A stretch of DNA of 64,000 nucleotides. It comes from Halomonas cupida. Its GTDB lineage: Bacteria > Pseudomonadota > Gammaproteobacteria > Pseudomonadales > Halomonadaceae. Made by a program: the position numbers and the translations under genes. Below the pieces are notes generated by a model that was given only the letters and a program-made list of their open reading frames with translations, did no database searches and was not told where the DNA came from. Within the stretch, counting starts at the first letter, position 1. Each line of letters opens with the position of its first letter. Of this stretch, positions 17,879 to 26,078 are shown one piece after another. Where the stretch lies: the NCBI RefSeq assembly GCF_900142755.1, contig NZ_FRCA01000005.1:62001-126000 (forward strand), given 5' to 3'.

Positions 17879-17951
17879 CGAAACGCCCTCGGTCAAACCT
17901 GGTTTTAAACGCTAGCTGGAATTCGGACGTCCAGACCAAACCACCAGCGAC

Positions 17952-17981
17952 CGACGGAAATACCCAATGGACATTCCGTCG
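17952..17981 (-). terminator. Weak candidate terminator after norR
   Basis: An 8-bp stem CGACGGAA/TTCCGTCG with a 14-base loop, downstream of the minus-strand norR gene. Only a poorly U-rich stretch follows. Confidence 0.35.
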
Positions 17982-18004
17982 AGCCCCACATCATTGCTTC
18001 AACC

Positions 18005-19552
18005 TCATTGTTTCAACCCCAGACGGCGGGCCAGCCGATGCAGGTTGCCGGCATCCATGCCCAACTGACGTGCGGCCCCCGCCCAGTTACCGGCAGCCTC
18101 GAATGCCGCCTCGATACACTGACGCTGGAAGCTGTCGGTAGCCTCGCGCAGATTGGCAGGTATCGTCATCGACAGCCTGGGCTCTTCAGCCGTCTCAGGT
18201 TCCGCTGCTGTCTGATACTCAGCGGCGGTGCTCAAACCGAGATGCTCGCGCCCCAGCATCAGGGTACGCCGGCTGAGATCCGCGCCATCACGAGCTGCGG
18301 CCACTGCCATCAGCGAGGCCCTTGCCAGCACATGTTCCAGCTCACGCACATTGCCGGGCCATGACCACTCGCTGAGGGCAGTTGCTGCCGCCGCGTTGAC
18401 TCGCAGGTTACCGACCCCCAGACGAGAGCGGTTCTGTTCGAGAAAGTGTCCGATCAATAACGACAGATCTTCCGGGCGCTCGCGCAGTGGCGGTACTCGC
18501 AACGGAAAGGCACTGAGGCGATGGAAGAGATCCTCGCGAAAACGGCCCGCCGAGACCTGGGCGGCCAGATCGCGATTGGTGACCGCCACCACCCGCACAT
18601 CGACCCGGCGCACCTCATCGCTGCCCAGCGCCTGGATTTCCCCCTCCTGCAATGAACGCAGCAGTTTGGGCTGCAACTCCAGCGGCAACTCACCAATCTC
18701 GTCCAGCACCAGGGTACCGCCATCGGCCATGGCAAAGTGGCCGCGATGATCACGGGTTGCCCCGGAGAAGGCTCCACGTCGATGGCCGAACAGCGCACTC
18801 TCGATCAGTGACGCAGGCAGGGCAGCACAGTTGACCACGACCAGGGCCCCCTCCGCCCGCGGTGAGAGCCGATGCAGGGCGGTGGCGATCTGTTCCTTGC
18901 CGACCCCGGTTTCACCACACACCAGTACGCTCATGTCGGTAGTCGCCACCAGCTCCACCGAGCTCATCAGCTGTCGCATCGAGCCACTGTTCCAACGTGT
19001 CACCAACGGTCGCTCACCGGGCAACTGATGGTTGACGGCGAGTTGGGAGCGTGCCGCCTGCAGCCTCTCGGCCAGACGCAGGCAGGTTGCCAGCAGGTTG
19101 GCCGCGGCGATCAACGCCTGATCATCAAGATCGGCCAGACATCCTGGTGTCAGCGCATCAAGCGTCACCATGCCGATCAGCCGCTGGCCGTCGCGCAAGG
19201 CCACGCCCAGGCAATCATGGACAGGGCTCAGTGCCTCGTCGAGCAGACCGTCATAGGGGTCCGGTAGTGGTGAATCCGTGGCGAAGCGACAGACACCGTC
19301 GGCATTGGCGATGGCCGCCAGTCGTGGATGGTCGGCGAGGATGAAGGTGCGCCCACGGATGCCGTCCGGCAGCCCAATCGCCGCCACCGGCGTCAAGCCG
19401 CCGGCCTGATGCACCAGCAACGCACTGGCATCGGCAGCAGTATCCGCCACCAACGCCTCGAGCAACCCCTGCCACGCCACCTCGAGGCCTTCCTCGTCAT
19501 TGCCGTCGAGGCGCATCAGGACATCGCGCAGCGTTCGAAGAAACGTCACCAT
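18005..19552 (-). CDS. norR: NorR/FhpR-type NO-responsive sigma-54 activator
   Basis: 515 aa enhancer-binding protein. Domains: N-terminal GAF (about 1-170) whose segment VHDCLGVAL carries Cys114, aligned with the Cys near the NO-binding mononuclear iron of E. coli NorR, and LPDPYDG with candidate Asp ligands; central AAA+ domain with Walker A GETGVGKE, sigma-54 contact loop GAFSGA (the family norm is GAFTGA) and Walker B LVLDEIGE; C-terminal Fis-type helix-turn-helix ending GMDAGNLHRLARRLGLKQ. It is divergent from hmp. In Pseudomonas aeruginosa the equivalent protein FhpR controls flavohemoglobin, so the target here is almost certainly hmp. Confidence 0.92.
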   Translation of the reverse strand: MVTFLRTLRDVLMRLDGNDEEGLEVAWQGLLEALVADTAADASALLVHQAGGLTPVAAIGLPDGIRGRTFILADHPRLAAIANADGVCRFATDSPLPDPYDGLLDEALSPVHDCLGVALRDGQRLIGMVTLDALTPGCLADLDDQALIAAANLLATCLRLAERLQAARSQLAVNHQLPGERPLVTRWNSGSMRQLMSSVELVATTDMSVLVCGETGVGKEQIATALHRLSPRAEGALVVVNCAALPASLIESALFGHRRGAFSGATRDHRGHFAMADGGTLVLDEIGELPLELQPKLLRSLQEGEIQALGSDEVRRVDVRVVAVTNRDLAAQVSAGRFREDLFHRLSAFPLRVPPLRERPEDLSLLIGHFLEQNRSRLGVGNLRVNAAAATALSEWSWPGNVRELEHVLARASLMAVAAARDGADLSRRTLMLGREHLGLSTAAEYQTAAEPETAEEPRLSMTIPANLREATDSFQRQCIEAAFEAAGNWAGAARQLGMDAGNLHRLARRLGLKQ

Positions 19553-19558
19553 AATGCT

Positions 19559-19614
19559 GTCAATTCCACAATGATAACTGTCAATAAGACACTAACTATA
19601 AATGTCATTATGAC
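19559..19614. promoter_or_regulatory. Three NorR-type enhancer sites upstream of hmp
   Basis: Three matches to the known NorR core GT-N7-AC: GTCAATTCCAC (19559-19569), GTCAATAAGAC (19580-19590) and GTCATTATGAC (19604-19614). Start-to-start spacings are 21 and 24 bases, close to two helical turns, like the three-site enhancer of E. coli norVW. The first site is only seven bases from the norR start, so NorR binding may also repress its own gene. Confidence 0.8.
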
Positions 19615-19736
19615 AATCATCCAAACATGCATGTCAACCGACATCATGACCGACGACAGTATCCTGGCTCTGAATCCCTCGTACCATGGCACTTACGCGT
19701 CATGGGTGCGGCAGGATAGCGCACCCTGGCGGAATC

Positions 19737-19750
19737 GGCACAGCACTTGC
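19737..19750 (+). promoter_or_regulatory. Sigma-54 promoter of hmp
   Basis: GGCAC-N5-TTGC gives the required GG-N10-GC spacing of a -24/-12 promoter. It lies about 125 bases downstream of the NorR sites, a normal looping distance, and would start transcription near 19762, leaving a ~158-base leader before hmp. The rest of the 19553-19919 gap shows no gene. Confidence 0.75.
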
Positions 19751-19919
19751 CATATCAAGGGCAAGGCTCCTGTCCATCGTCGCCTCGCAGCATCCGCGTC
19801 GGAAGGAGAGGAAAGGAATCATTGCCACCGGCCCCTGTGCCGGTCGCCGGATTCACCACAAGCGGCCTCATCACCGCCGCTTCGCCACCGCTGATTCATT
19901 GAACTCAAGGAGTCCAGCC

Positions 19920-21092
19920 ATGACCACCGCTGCTCAAGACGCCATCATCGATGCCACTGCTCCCGTTGTTGCCGAGCACCTGGAAGCCATCACTGCGCGC
20001 TTCTATCCATTGATGTTCGAGCGCTACCCCGAGGTCAAGACGATCTTCAACCAGAGCCACCAGCAGGATGGTGGACAACCTCGCGCTCTGGCGCGCAGCG
20101 TGCTGGCCTATGTAGGGCTGCGCAAGCAGCCGGCCGAAGCCCGCGCGGCCATGGCTGTGGCGATCAGCAAACATGTTTCGCTGGGTATCCAGCCGGGCCA
20201 GTACCCGATTGTTGGCGAATGCTTGATGGCCGCCATCGGCGAAGTGCTGGGCGATGCCGTGACAGAAGACGTTGCCGATGCCTGGGGGGCACTCTATGGC
20301 GAGTTGGCCGACCTGTTGATCACCGCTGAAGCCCGGGAGTACCAGGCGTTCGCCCAGCGCCCAGGCGGCTGGACAGGCACCCGTGAGTTCCGTGTCGCCG
20401 ACATCAAGCAGGAAAGCGAGGTGATCCGCTCGTTTCATCTCGAGCCTGTCGACGGCAAGCCGGTGGCTGTGGCCGAGGCGGGTCAGTACATCGGCCTGCG
20501 CCTTGATGTGGATGGCACCATTGCCCATCGCCACTACAGCCTGTCCGGCTGTGACGCTGAACGTGGCTACCGTATCTCGGTCAAGCGCGAAGCGAGAGGA
20601 CTGGTCAGTCCCTGGCTGCATGACAAGGTCAAGGTCGGCGATACCTTGACCGCCTATCCGCCAGCGGGTGATCTGACCCTCGACGATGGCCAGGCACCGG
20701 TCATGCTGATCAGCGGTGGCGTCGGCCAGACCCCGATGCTGATGCTGGCTCGCGAAGCCCTGCGCCGCGGTCGTCAGGTGGTCTACATCCACGCTGCCCG
20801 TGATGCCGCCCACCATGCCTTCGGCGGAGAGATCAGCGCACTAGGCGCTGAATACCCCGGCCAGTTGACCCACCACTTCATCCACGAGCACGGCGAAGGT
20901 GGCAACACCAGCGGCCTTGTCGATCAGGCCCTGCTGCAGCGCCTGCTGCCGGGTACCGATACCCAATGCTACTTCGTGGGCCCCGAGGGCTTCATGAGCG
21001 CCGTCGACGGTTATCTCGCCGCACTGGGCATTGGCACCGATCAACGTCATTACGAGCAGTTCGGCCCGTCTCGCCCGCTCCAGGCGGCCTGA
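19920..21092 (+). CDS. hmp: Flavohemoglobin, nitric oxide dioxygenase
   Basis: Converts NO and O2 to nitrate using NADPH; cytosolic. 390 aa from the ATG at 19920, which follows AAGGAG at eight bases; the upstream open frame is not part of it. The globin domain has the proximal heme His85 in SKHVSLGIQPGQYPIVG and the distal Tyr29; then a ferredoxin-reductase-like FAD domain (RHYSLSGCDAERGYRISVKRE) and an NAD(P) domain (LISGGVGQTPMLMLA). Its divergent partner is norR, and its promoter is of sigma-54 type. Confidence 0.95.
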   Translation: MTTAAQDAIIDATAPVVAEHLEAITARFYPLMFERYPEVKTIFNQSHQQDGGQPRALARSVLAYVGLRKQPAEARAAMAVAISKHVSLGIQPGQYPIVGECLMAAIGEVLGDAVTEDVADAWGALYGELADLLITAEAREYQAFAQRPGGWTGTREFRVADIKQESEVIRSFHLEPVDGKPVAVAEAGQYIGLRLDVDGTIAHRHYSLSGCDAERGYRISVKREARGLVSPWLHDKVKVGDTLTAYPPAGDLTLDDGQAPVMLISGGVGQTPMLMLAREALRRGRQVVYIHAARDAAHHAFGGEISALGAEYPGQLTHHFIHEHGEGGNTSGLVDQALLQRLLPGTDTQCYFVGPEGFMSAVDGYLAALGIGTDQRHYEQFGPSRPLQAA

Positions 21093-21117
21093 GGCAAGAC
21101 AGCCGGTTAGTGAGTTA

Positions 21118-21227
21118 TTGACCCAGCAAGCTCTTTTGCTGGGTCAATCGCGGCACAAGGACGTGCCACAGCCAGCTATCAGGCCGACGCGAGGCCGCAT
21201 CGTCACTGATGCGGCCTCGGCTTTTTC
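21118..21227 (-). repeat. Multi-hairpin dispersed repeat, divergent copy 5
   Basis: Same module order as the 4793 family, inverted: stem TTGACCCAGCAA/TTGCTGGGTCAA, stem GGCAC/GTGCC, the shared string ATCAGGCCGACGCGAG, then stem GAGGCCGCAT/ATGCGGCCTC. The outer stem has a different sequence from the other copies yet is still perfectly paired. It lies downstream of the minus-strand tctA, in the same sense. Confidence 0.7.
21191..21227 (+). terminator. Intrinsic terminator of hmp
   Basis: Perfect 10-bp stem GAGGCCGCAT/ATGCGGCCTC with an 8-base loop, followed by GGCTTTTTC. It is about 100 bases beyond the hmp stop and is built from part of the dispersed repeat. Confidence 0.82.
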
Positions 21228-21264
21228 TGGCCAACGGTCTATCCCAGATCGGAAGCCTCCCGCT

Positions 21265-21324
21265 CGGGTTGAACGTATTTATCCCGAGTTGAATGCACTT
21301 ATCCCGAGTTGAATATACTCAGGC
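21265..21324. repeat. 20-bp tandem repeat at the tctA 3' end
   Basis: Three units with a period of exactly 20: CGGGTTGAACGTATTTATCC, CGAGTTGAATGCACTTATCC, CGAGTTGAATATACTCAGGC. The last overlaps the tctA stop codon. Confidence 0.8.
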
Positions 21325-22833
21325 GTGCTGGCGTGCCTGTGGCTTGCGAATCACCATGAAGTAATAGAACACACCAGTCAGAGCCAGGAAGAACAAGCTA
21401 TCCGGGCTGGTGAGGAAGATCAGCGGACTGCCGTCAGAAATCGACAACGAACGTCGACAGTATTCCTCGAGACTTGGTCCCAACACGAACCCCAGCAGCA
21501 GACAGGCAACCGGATAACCATGTCGACGCAGGAGCCAGGCCAGTACGCCGAACAGCAGCGCGAGTCCCATCTGGAACATCGAATAGGTCGCCACATAACA
21601 GCCGACCAGCGCGATCACTGCGATGCTGGCATACAGAATGTCCCGTCTGATCGACACGATGCGCACGAACCAGGGGCCCAACAGGTAGAGCGTCAACGGC
21701 ACCAGGATCAGGGCCGATACAAACAGGGCCATGAACATGGGAGCGATCAGTGCCATCTGGCTGTCGAGGAACTGTGGTCCGGGCTGCAGGCCATTGATCA
21801 CCAGAACCCCCAGCACAATCGCCGTTGTCGGGTCACCCGGTATGCCGAATGACAGCATCGGGACAAAGGCACCGCTGCACATGGCGTTGTTGGCGCCCTC
21901 GGCGGCTGCAATGCCTTCCACAGAGCCCTTGCCGTACTTCTCGGGATGTTTCGAACTGCGCATCGACTCGGCATAGGCGACGAAAGCCGCCATCGACCCT
22001 CCTGCCCCGGGCAGAACCCCAACCGCATAGCCGATGACTGCACACTTCACATAGCGGAAGAAGCCGATCTCTCGCACCTCACTCCACGGTGGAATAAAGT
22101 CACGACGCCGGATCGGAGCCGCCTTGACGTCCGCGGCTTCCACAGTGCGCGCTGACTTGTTCTCGGCCTGTACCAGCAACTCGCTGATGGCGAAGGCTCC
22201 GATCACCAGCGGCATGATGTCGATGCCCTGCATCAGCACGGCAGTACCGAAAGTGAATCTGGTCACTGGCTGCATCACATCGATACCGACGGTGGCGACC
22301 ATGACGCCTAGTGTGGTTGCCACCAGCCCCTTGGATATTGCCCCGCGCTGGGAAATGACAATCACGATCAAGGCGAAGGCAATCAACGCAAACTTGCCTG
22401 GCGTGCGTATCAACAACGCCGCATCGGTGGCCAGTGGCGCCACCACCATCAGCAACACGGCTCCCAGAGCACCGCCAATCATCGAGGCCAGGGCCGCGTG
22501 GCCCAGCGCCTTGGCGCCCTCTCCACGCTGTTGCATGGGATAGCCTTCGATGGCGGTCATCATGGATGACGGCGCACCGGGGATATTGATCGTCGTTGCG
22601 GTAATGCTGCCGCTACACATGCCGGCCATGAAGATGCCGGCACAGGCCACCAACGCCGCCGTGACATCAAGGCTATAGGTCAACGGCAGCAGCAGCGCGA
22701 TCGCCAGCATCGAGGTCAACCCCGGCACGGCCCCGAAGAAGGTACCGATCAGATAACCGCCGATCAGGTAGGGAAGAATGTCGGGTTGCATGAGCACTGC
22801 AAACCCACGCATCAGTTCAGCAACATAGTCCAT
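21319..22833 (-). CDS. tctA: Tripartite tricarboxylate transporter large permease TctA
   Basis: 504 aa inner-membrane protein with about twelve hydrophobic segments. Family hallmarks: GAVPGLTSMLAIALLLPLTY near the N-terminus, the repeat GVLPGAGGSMAAFVAYAESMR, and SFGIPGDPTTAIVLGVLVINGLQPGP. It is the ion-coupled channel of a TctABC system. It ends the minus-strand unit ldh-tctC-tctB-tctA, three bases after tctB. Confidence 0.93.
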   Translation of the reverse strand: MDYVAELMRGFAVLMQPDILPYLIGGYLIGTFFGAVPGLTSMLAIALLLPLTYSLDVTAALVACAGIFMAGMCSGSITATTINIPGAPSSMMTAIEGYPMQQRGEGAKALGHAALASMIGGALGAVLLMVVAPLATDAALLIRTPGKFALIAFALIVIVISQRGAISKGLVATTLGVMVATVGIDVMQPVTRFTFGTAVLMQGIDIMPLVIGAFAISELLVQAENKSARTVEAADVKAAPIRRRDFIPPWSEVREIGFFRYVKCAVIGYAVGVLPGAGGSMAAFVAYAESMRSSKHPEKYGKGSVEGIAAAEGANNAMCSGAFVPMLSFGIPGDPTTAIVLGVLVINGLQPGPQFLDSQMALIAPMFMALFVSALILVPLTLYLLGPWFVRIVSIRRDILYASIAVIALVGCYVATYSMFQMGLALLFGVLAWLLRRHGYPVACLLLGFVLGPSLEEYCRRSLSISDGSPLIFLTSPDSLFFLALTGVFYYFMVIRKPQARQHA

Positions 22834-22836
22834 GTG

Positions 22837-23328
22837 TTATCCCCACAGTACCGGTAGGCGGACCTGGAACACCCACTCGAAGAGTCCGTACCCCAGCACC
22901 GCAATGGCCACGGCAATCAGCGCCTTGACCAACAGCTGCCCTGGAGTGGGGCGCCCGGCGCTGAACACCAGGGTCATGGCAAAGGCATAGAGCGTGGTGC
23001 TGATGAAGTACCCCAGCGATGAGAACAACGCGATATAGACGGCGGTCAGCACCACCACTGCAAGGGGCCCGAATGACGTACTGGCACCCGCCTCTGTGGA
23101 TGGCTTGTCATCACTCTCGGCAGCCGCCTTGCGGCGATCCCCCAGCATTGACACCGCCAATGCCACCACCATGATCAGCCCGAGCACTACCGGGAAGAAG
23201 GAAGCGGTGATATTGCCGTTGCTGATCGGAGGCGCAATGCCAAGTGCCGCCACCAGATAGATCAGGGTCAGGGCCAGCAGCAGTACGACGACACCCGCGC
23301 CACTACCCAACCAGGACAGAATTCTCAT
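22837..23328 (-). CDS. tctB: Tripartite tricarboxylate transporter small membrane protein TctB
   Basis: 163 aa with four predicted membrane helices, as expected for TctB. A cytoplasmic Glu/Asp/Ala/Ser-rich loop (about residues 65-90) separates the first and second halves. Its position between tctC and tctA supports the call more than sequence motifs, as this family diverges fast. Confidence 0.85.
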   Translation of the reverse strand: MRILSWLGSGAGVVVLLLALTLIYLVAALGIAPPISNGNITASFFPVVLGLIMVVALAVSMLGDRRKAAAESDDKPSTEAGASTSFGPLAVVVLTAVYIALFSSLGYFISTTLYAFAMTLVFSAGRPTPGQLLVKALIAVAIAVLGYGLFEWVFQVRLPVLWG

Positions 23329-23392
23329 GACCGGACCTCATGGGATGGTGCCCCGCCATGCACCAGCATGACGGGGTTGACGTCGATCGGGC

Positions 23393-24361
23393 TCATTGAC
23401 CCAGTAGCCCCGCTTCCTTGAGCTCGTCCATGCGGCCAAAGAGCTCCTGCTGTGTTGTCTGCGCCCAGTCGCTGACCTCGTCATGGCCCAACCAGTTCGG
23501 TGTCACTCCGACATCGACCAACCAGCGCTGGAATTCCTCGCTGTCGTAGGCCTGTTGATAAGCCTGCTCCAGGGCGGAGATGGCCTCGTCCGGCGTATTG
23601 GCCGGTGCCGCGAGGATCACGAAGCTACCCATCTGAATGTCGTAGCCCAGCTCCATGGCGGGAGGAACATCGGGGAAGCTCTCACTCTGCACATCGGTGA
23701 ACTCCACCAGACCGCGTGCGTCACCGGAAGAGATCAGTGACTCGAAATCTCCCAGGCTGGTCAGGGCAAGATCCACTTCACCGTTGAGCAGGGCTTCCTT
23801 CTGCGGCGCCGCACCGCCAGGATAAGACACCACCTTGAATTCCACGTCGGCCTGGTCCTGAAGCTGAAGCAGCGTCAAATGGGTGCGGCTGCCCATGTTC
23901 TGGATACCAGCGCGGATCTCGCCGGGAGCCTCTTTCGCAGCGGCAATCAACTCCTCAAAGCTGGTATATGGCGAATCATCGGGTACCACGATGGAATCCG
24001 GCTCGCTGGTGATGCGTGCAACCAGATCAAGCTTGTCGATATCGTACCCAGCCAGCATGTCCTGCCAGGGAATGGTCACCACGCTATCGTAGGTCAGGGC
24101 GACCAGGGTATAGCCATCAGGCCGAGCGCCCAGTGCCTGAACCAGGCCGTTGGCACTCATGCCGCCTTCGATGTTCTCCACATAGATGGTGCCGCCGAGC
24201 GGGTCTTCGGCGAGGCTGGAGATCTTGCGCACGATGCCGTCGGTACCACCGCCCGCACCCCATGGCACGATCATGCGGATGTCACGCTGTGGGTATTCGG
24301 CATATGCGGCACTACTGGCGACCAGCGTCGCCAGAGCGAGACTCAGAATGGACTTGTGCAT
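23393..24361 (-). CDS. tctC: Tripartite tricarboxylate transporter solute receptor TctC
   Basis: Periplasmic receptor, 322 aa; signal peptide MHKSILSLALATLVASSAAYA, then the mature domain with IRMIVPWGAGGGTDGIVRKI, the family's ligand-binding loop. YPGGAAPQKEALLNGEVDLAL and SFVILAAPANTP are also typical. The ligand is probably a carboxylate; the co-transcribed YiaK-like dehydrogenase hints at a sugar acid. Confidence 0.9.
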   Translation of the reverse strand: MHKSILSLALATLVASSAAYAEYPQRDIRMIVPWGAGGGTDGIVRKISSLAEDPLGGTIYVENIEGGMSANGLVQALGARPDGYTLVALTYDSVVTIPWQDMLAGYDIDKLDLVARITSEPDSIVVPDDSPYTSFEELIAAAKEAPGEIRAGIQNMGSRTHLTLLQLQDQADVEFKVVSYPGGAAPQKEALLNGEVDLALTSLGDFESLISSGDARGLVEFTDVQSESFPDVPPAMELGYDIQMGSFVILAAPANTPDEAISALEQAYQQAYDSEEFQRWLVDVGVTPNWLGHDEVSDWAQTTQQELFGRMDELKEAGLLGQ

Positions 24362-24458
24362 GGCGTTTACTCCCTTGCATTGTTATTGAGTCCCAGCCGG
24401 GCGCGCCGGCATGGGCCACGGGAACAACTGTTGTCTCTGTTGCTGTTTTCAGCGTCAG

Positions 24459-25472
24459 TCAGACAGGCAGCGCCAATATGGCCTGCCAGGTGTTATCGGG
24501 AATCTGAACGGGTTCATCGAGATTCCGTCGTCGGCGTTTCAGCGTCGATTGCCCTGGCCAGCGCACCGGCTTCCCTACCTCATCCGGCTCACTATCGACG
24601 AGATGTCCAGCAATGCCGGCACAGAGCGCCTCGCAGGCTTCCAGGCCACCGAGGTGCCGAGGATCGAAAACCATGAAGACCTGGGAGCAACCGGTACCAC
24701 TGCCGCGCTGTATACGGTCGATCTGATGACTGGCATTGCCCTGGGACAACAGCGCGGCCAGCGCATCCAGCAGGATAGCCAGGCCAGAGCCCTTCCAGTA
24801 GCCGGTCGGCAACAGCCGCCGGGTGGCGGCGATCACGCCGGGATCGCGACTGAGGCGCCCCTGGTCGTCGAAGCCCCCATCCACCGGCAGGGCCTCTCCG
24901 GTCTCGGACAGGGTGGCGAGCTTGCCGTAGGAAAACTGCGACATGGCCATGTCCAGCACCAGCGGCCCATCTTTCGAGGGCACGGCCATGACCAGCGGGT
25001 TGTTGCCGATGCTCTGATTCCTGGCTCCCCAGGCCGGCATGCATGACTCGGTATTGGTCCACATGATGGCCGCATAACCCTGCTCTGCGGCATGCCAGCC
25101 ATAGGTGCCACCACGCATCCAGTGTGTGGTGTTGCGAACCGCGACCAGACCCATGCCGTGCTGGCTGGCCAGCGCCATTGCACGCTCGGTGGCGGTGAGT
25201 GCATGACGGACGCCAATACCCTGCCCTCCATCGAGAACCTCCAGGGTATCCAGGCTGGTTACCGGTGTTAGAGTCGCCTGCGGATCAACCCATCCCCTGG
25301 CGAGATAATCAACGAACCGGGGAATGCGGCCTACGCCGTGGGAGACCACACCGTCCCGTGTCGACTCGGCATGCACTCGGGCACAGAGCGCCGCATCCTC
25401 GCCATGCAGCCCTGCTGCAAGCAGGATTCGCTCGAGACGCTGTTGCAGCTCGGCGAAGGGAATCTGGGCCAC
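24459..25472 (-). CDS. Ldh/MDH2-family dehydrogenase, close to YiaK (2,3-diketo-L-gulonate reductase)
   Basis: NAD(P)H-dependent oxidoreductase of the LDH2/MDH2 family, 337 aa. Long stretches resemble E. coli YiaK (DlgD): ESTRDGVVSHGVGRIPRF, NTTHWMRGGTYGWHAAEQGY, MSQFSYGKLA, LPVDGGFDDQG and LLPTGYWKGSGLAILLD. YiaK reduces 2,3-diketo-L-gulonate to 3-keto-L-gulonate. It starts after AGGAGG at seven bases and heads the unit with TctCBA, so it probably acts on the imported acid or its product. Other members of the family act on malate, ureidoglycolate or cyclic imino acids. Confidence 0.82.
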   Translation of the reverse strand: MAQIPFAELQQRLERILLAAGLHGEDAALCARVHAESTRDGVVSHGVGRIPRFVDYLARGWVDPQATLTPVTSLDTLEVLDGGQGIGVRHALTATERAMALASQHGMGLVAVRNTTHWMRGGTYGWHAAEQGYAAIMWTNTESCMPAWGARNQSIGNNPLVMAVPSKDGPLVLDMAMSQFSYGKLATLSETGEALPVDGGFDDQGRLSRDPGVIAATRRLLPTGYWKGSGLAILLDALAALLSQGNASHQIDRIQRGSGTGCSQVFMVFDPRHLGGLEACEALCAGIAGHLVDSEPDEVGKPVRWPGQSTLKRRRRNLDEPVQIPDNTWQAILALPV

Positions 25473-25704
25473 AAGTACCTCCTGTGTGCCGTGCTATACA
25501 TATAAGACATCATACATCATACAAATAACAACCAAGCACAACATAGACCCCGCCACCCCTCGACGGTATGCAACTTTAGTGGACGACCAGCTCCTCTTGC
25601 CCTGCACCCCACTATGGTCGAACTCGCACATAAACATCATATGTACTACTAATAGAGGCGTTACGAATGCTCCTTTCCCTACCTTACATCCATCAGGAAG
25701 CCTC
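25473..25704. promoter_or_regulatory. Divergent AT-rich control region with ACATCAT repeats
   Basis: The gap between the ldh-tct unit and the NIPSNAP-ThDP unit contains two abutting ACATCAT heptamers (25507-25520) followed by ACAAATA, and is AT-richer than its surroundings. It presumably holds both promoters. No regulator gene is adjacent, so the controlling protein would be encoded elsewhere. Confidence 0.4.
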
Positions 25705-26022
25705 ATGATCGTCGATCTACGCACCTACACCATGGTTCCCGGCCGACTCAACGCCTTTCTCGAACTCTACGAACGCGAAGGCCTGCCTATCCAGAAACGC
25801 CATCTAGGCAATCTCATCGGCTACTTCGTGACCGAAACAGGCACCCACAACCAGGTTGTCCACCTGTGGGGCTATGAGTCGGCGGCGGATCGTGAACAAC
25901 GCCGTACTGCCATGGAGCAGGACCCGGAATGGATCGCCTATCGCAAGAAGAGTGCCGAAGCCGGCAACGTCCAGCACCAGTGCAACAAGCTGCTTCGCTC
26001 AACGTCATTTTCGCCGTTGTAA
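25705..26022 (+). CDS. NIPSNAP family protein
   Basis: 105 aa, a dimeric alpha-beta barrel-like fold (ferredoxin-like). Start at 25705 (MIVDLRTYTMVPGRLNAFL) preceded by AGGAAG; the upstream open frame is not conserved-looking. NIPSNAP features: LRTYTMVPG, GYFVTETGTHNQVVHLWGYES and a basic C-terminal half. The bacterial role is unknown; such genes often sit with catabolic enzymes. It precedes the ThDP enzyme by 56 bases. Confidence 0.85.
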   Translation: MIVDLRTYTMVPGRLNAFLELYEREGLPIQKRHLGNLIGYFVTETGTHNQVVHLWGYESAADREQRRTAMEQDPEWIAYRKKSAEAGNVQHQCNKLLRSTSFSPL

Positions 26023-26078
26023 ACGGGCCTCTACTGCCATACTTCCAGCAGCCACTCTTCTCCCGACGGGACAATGCC

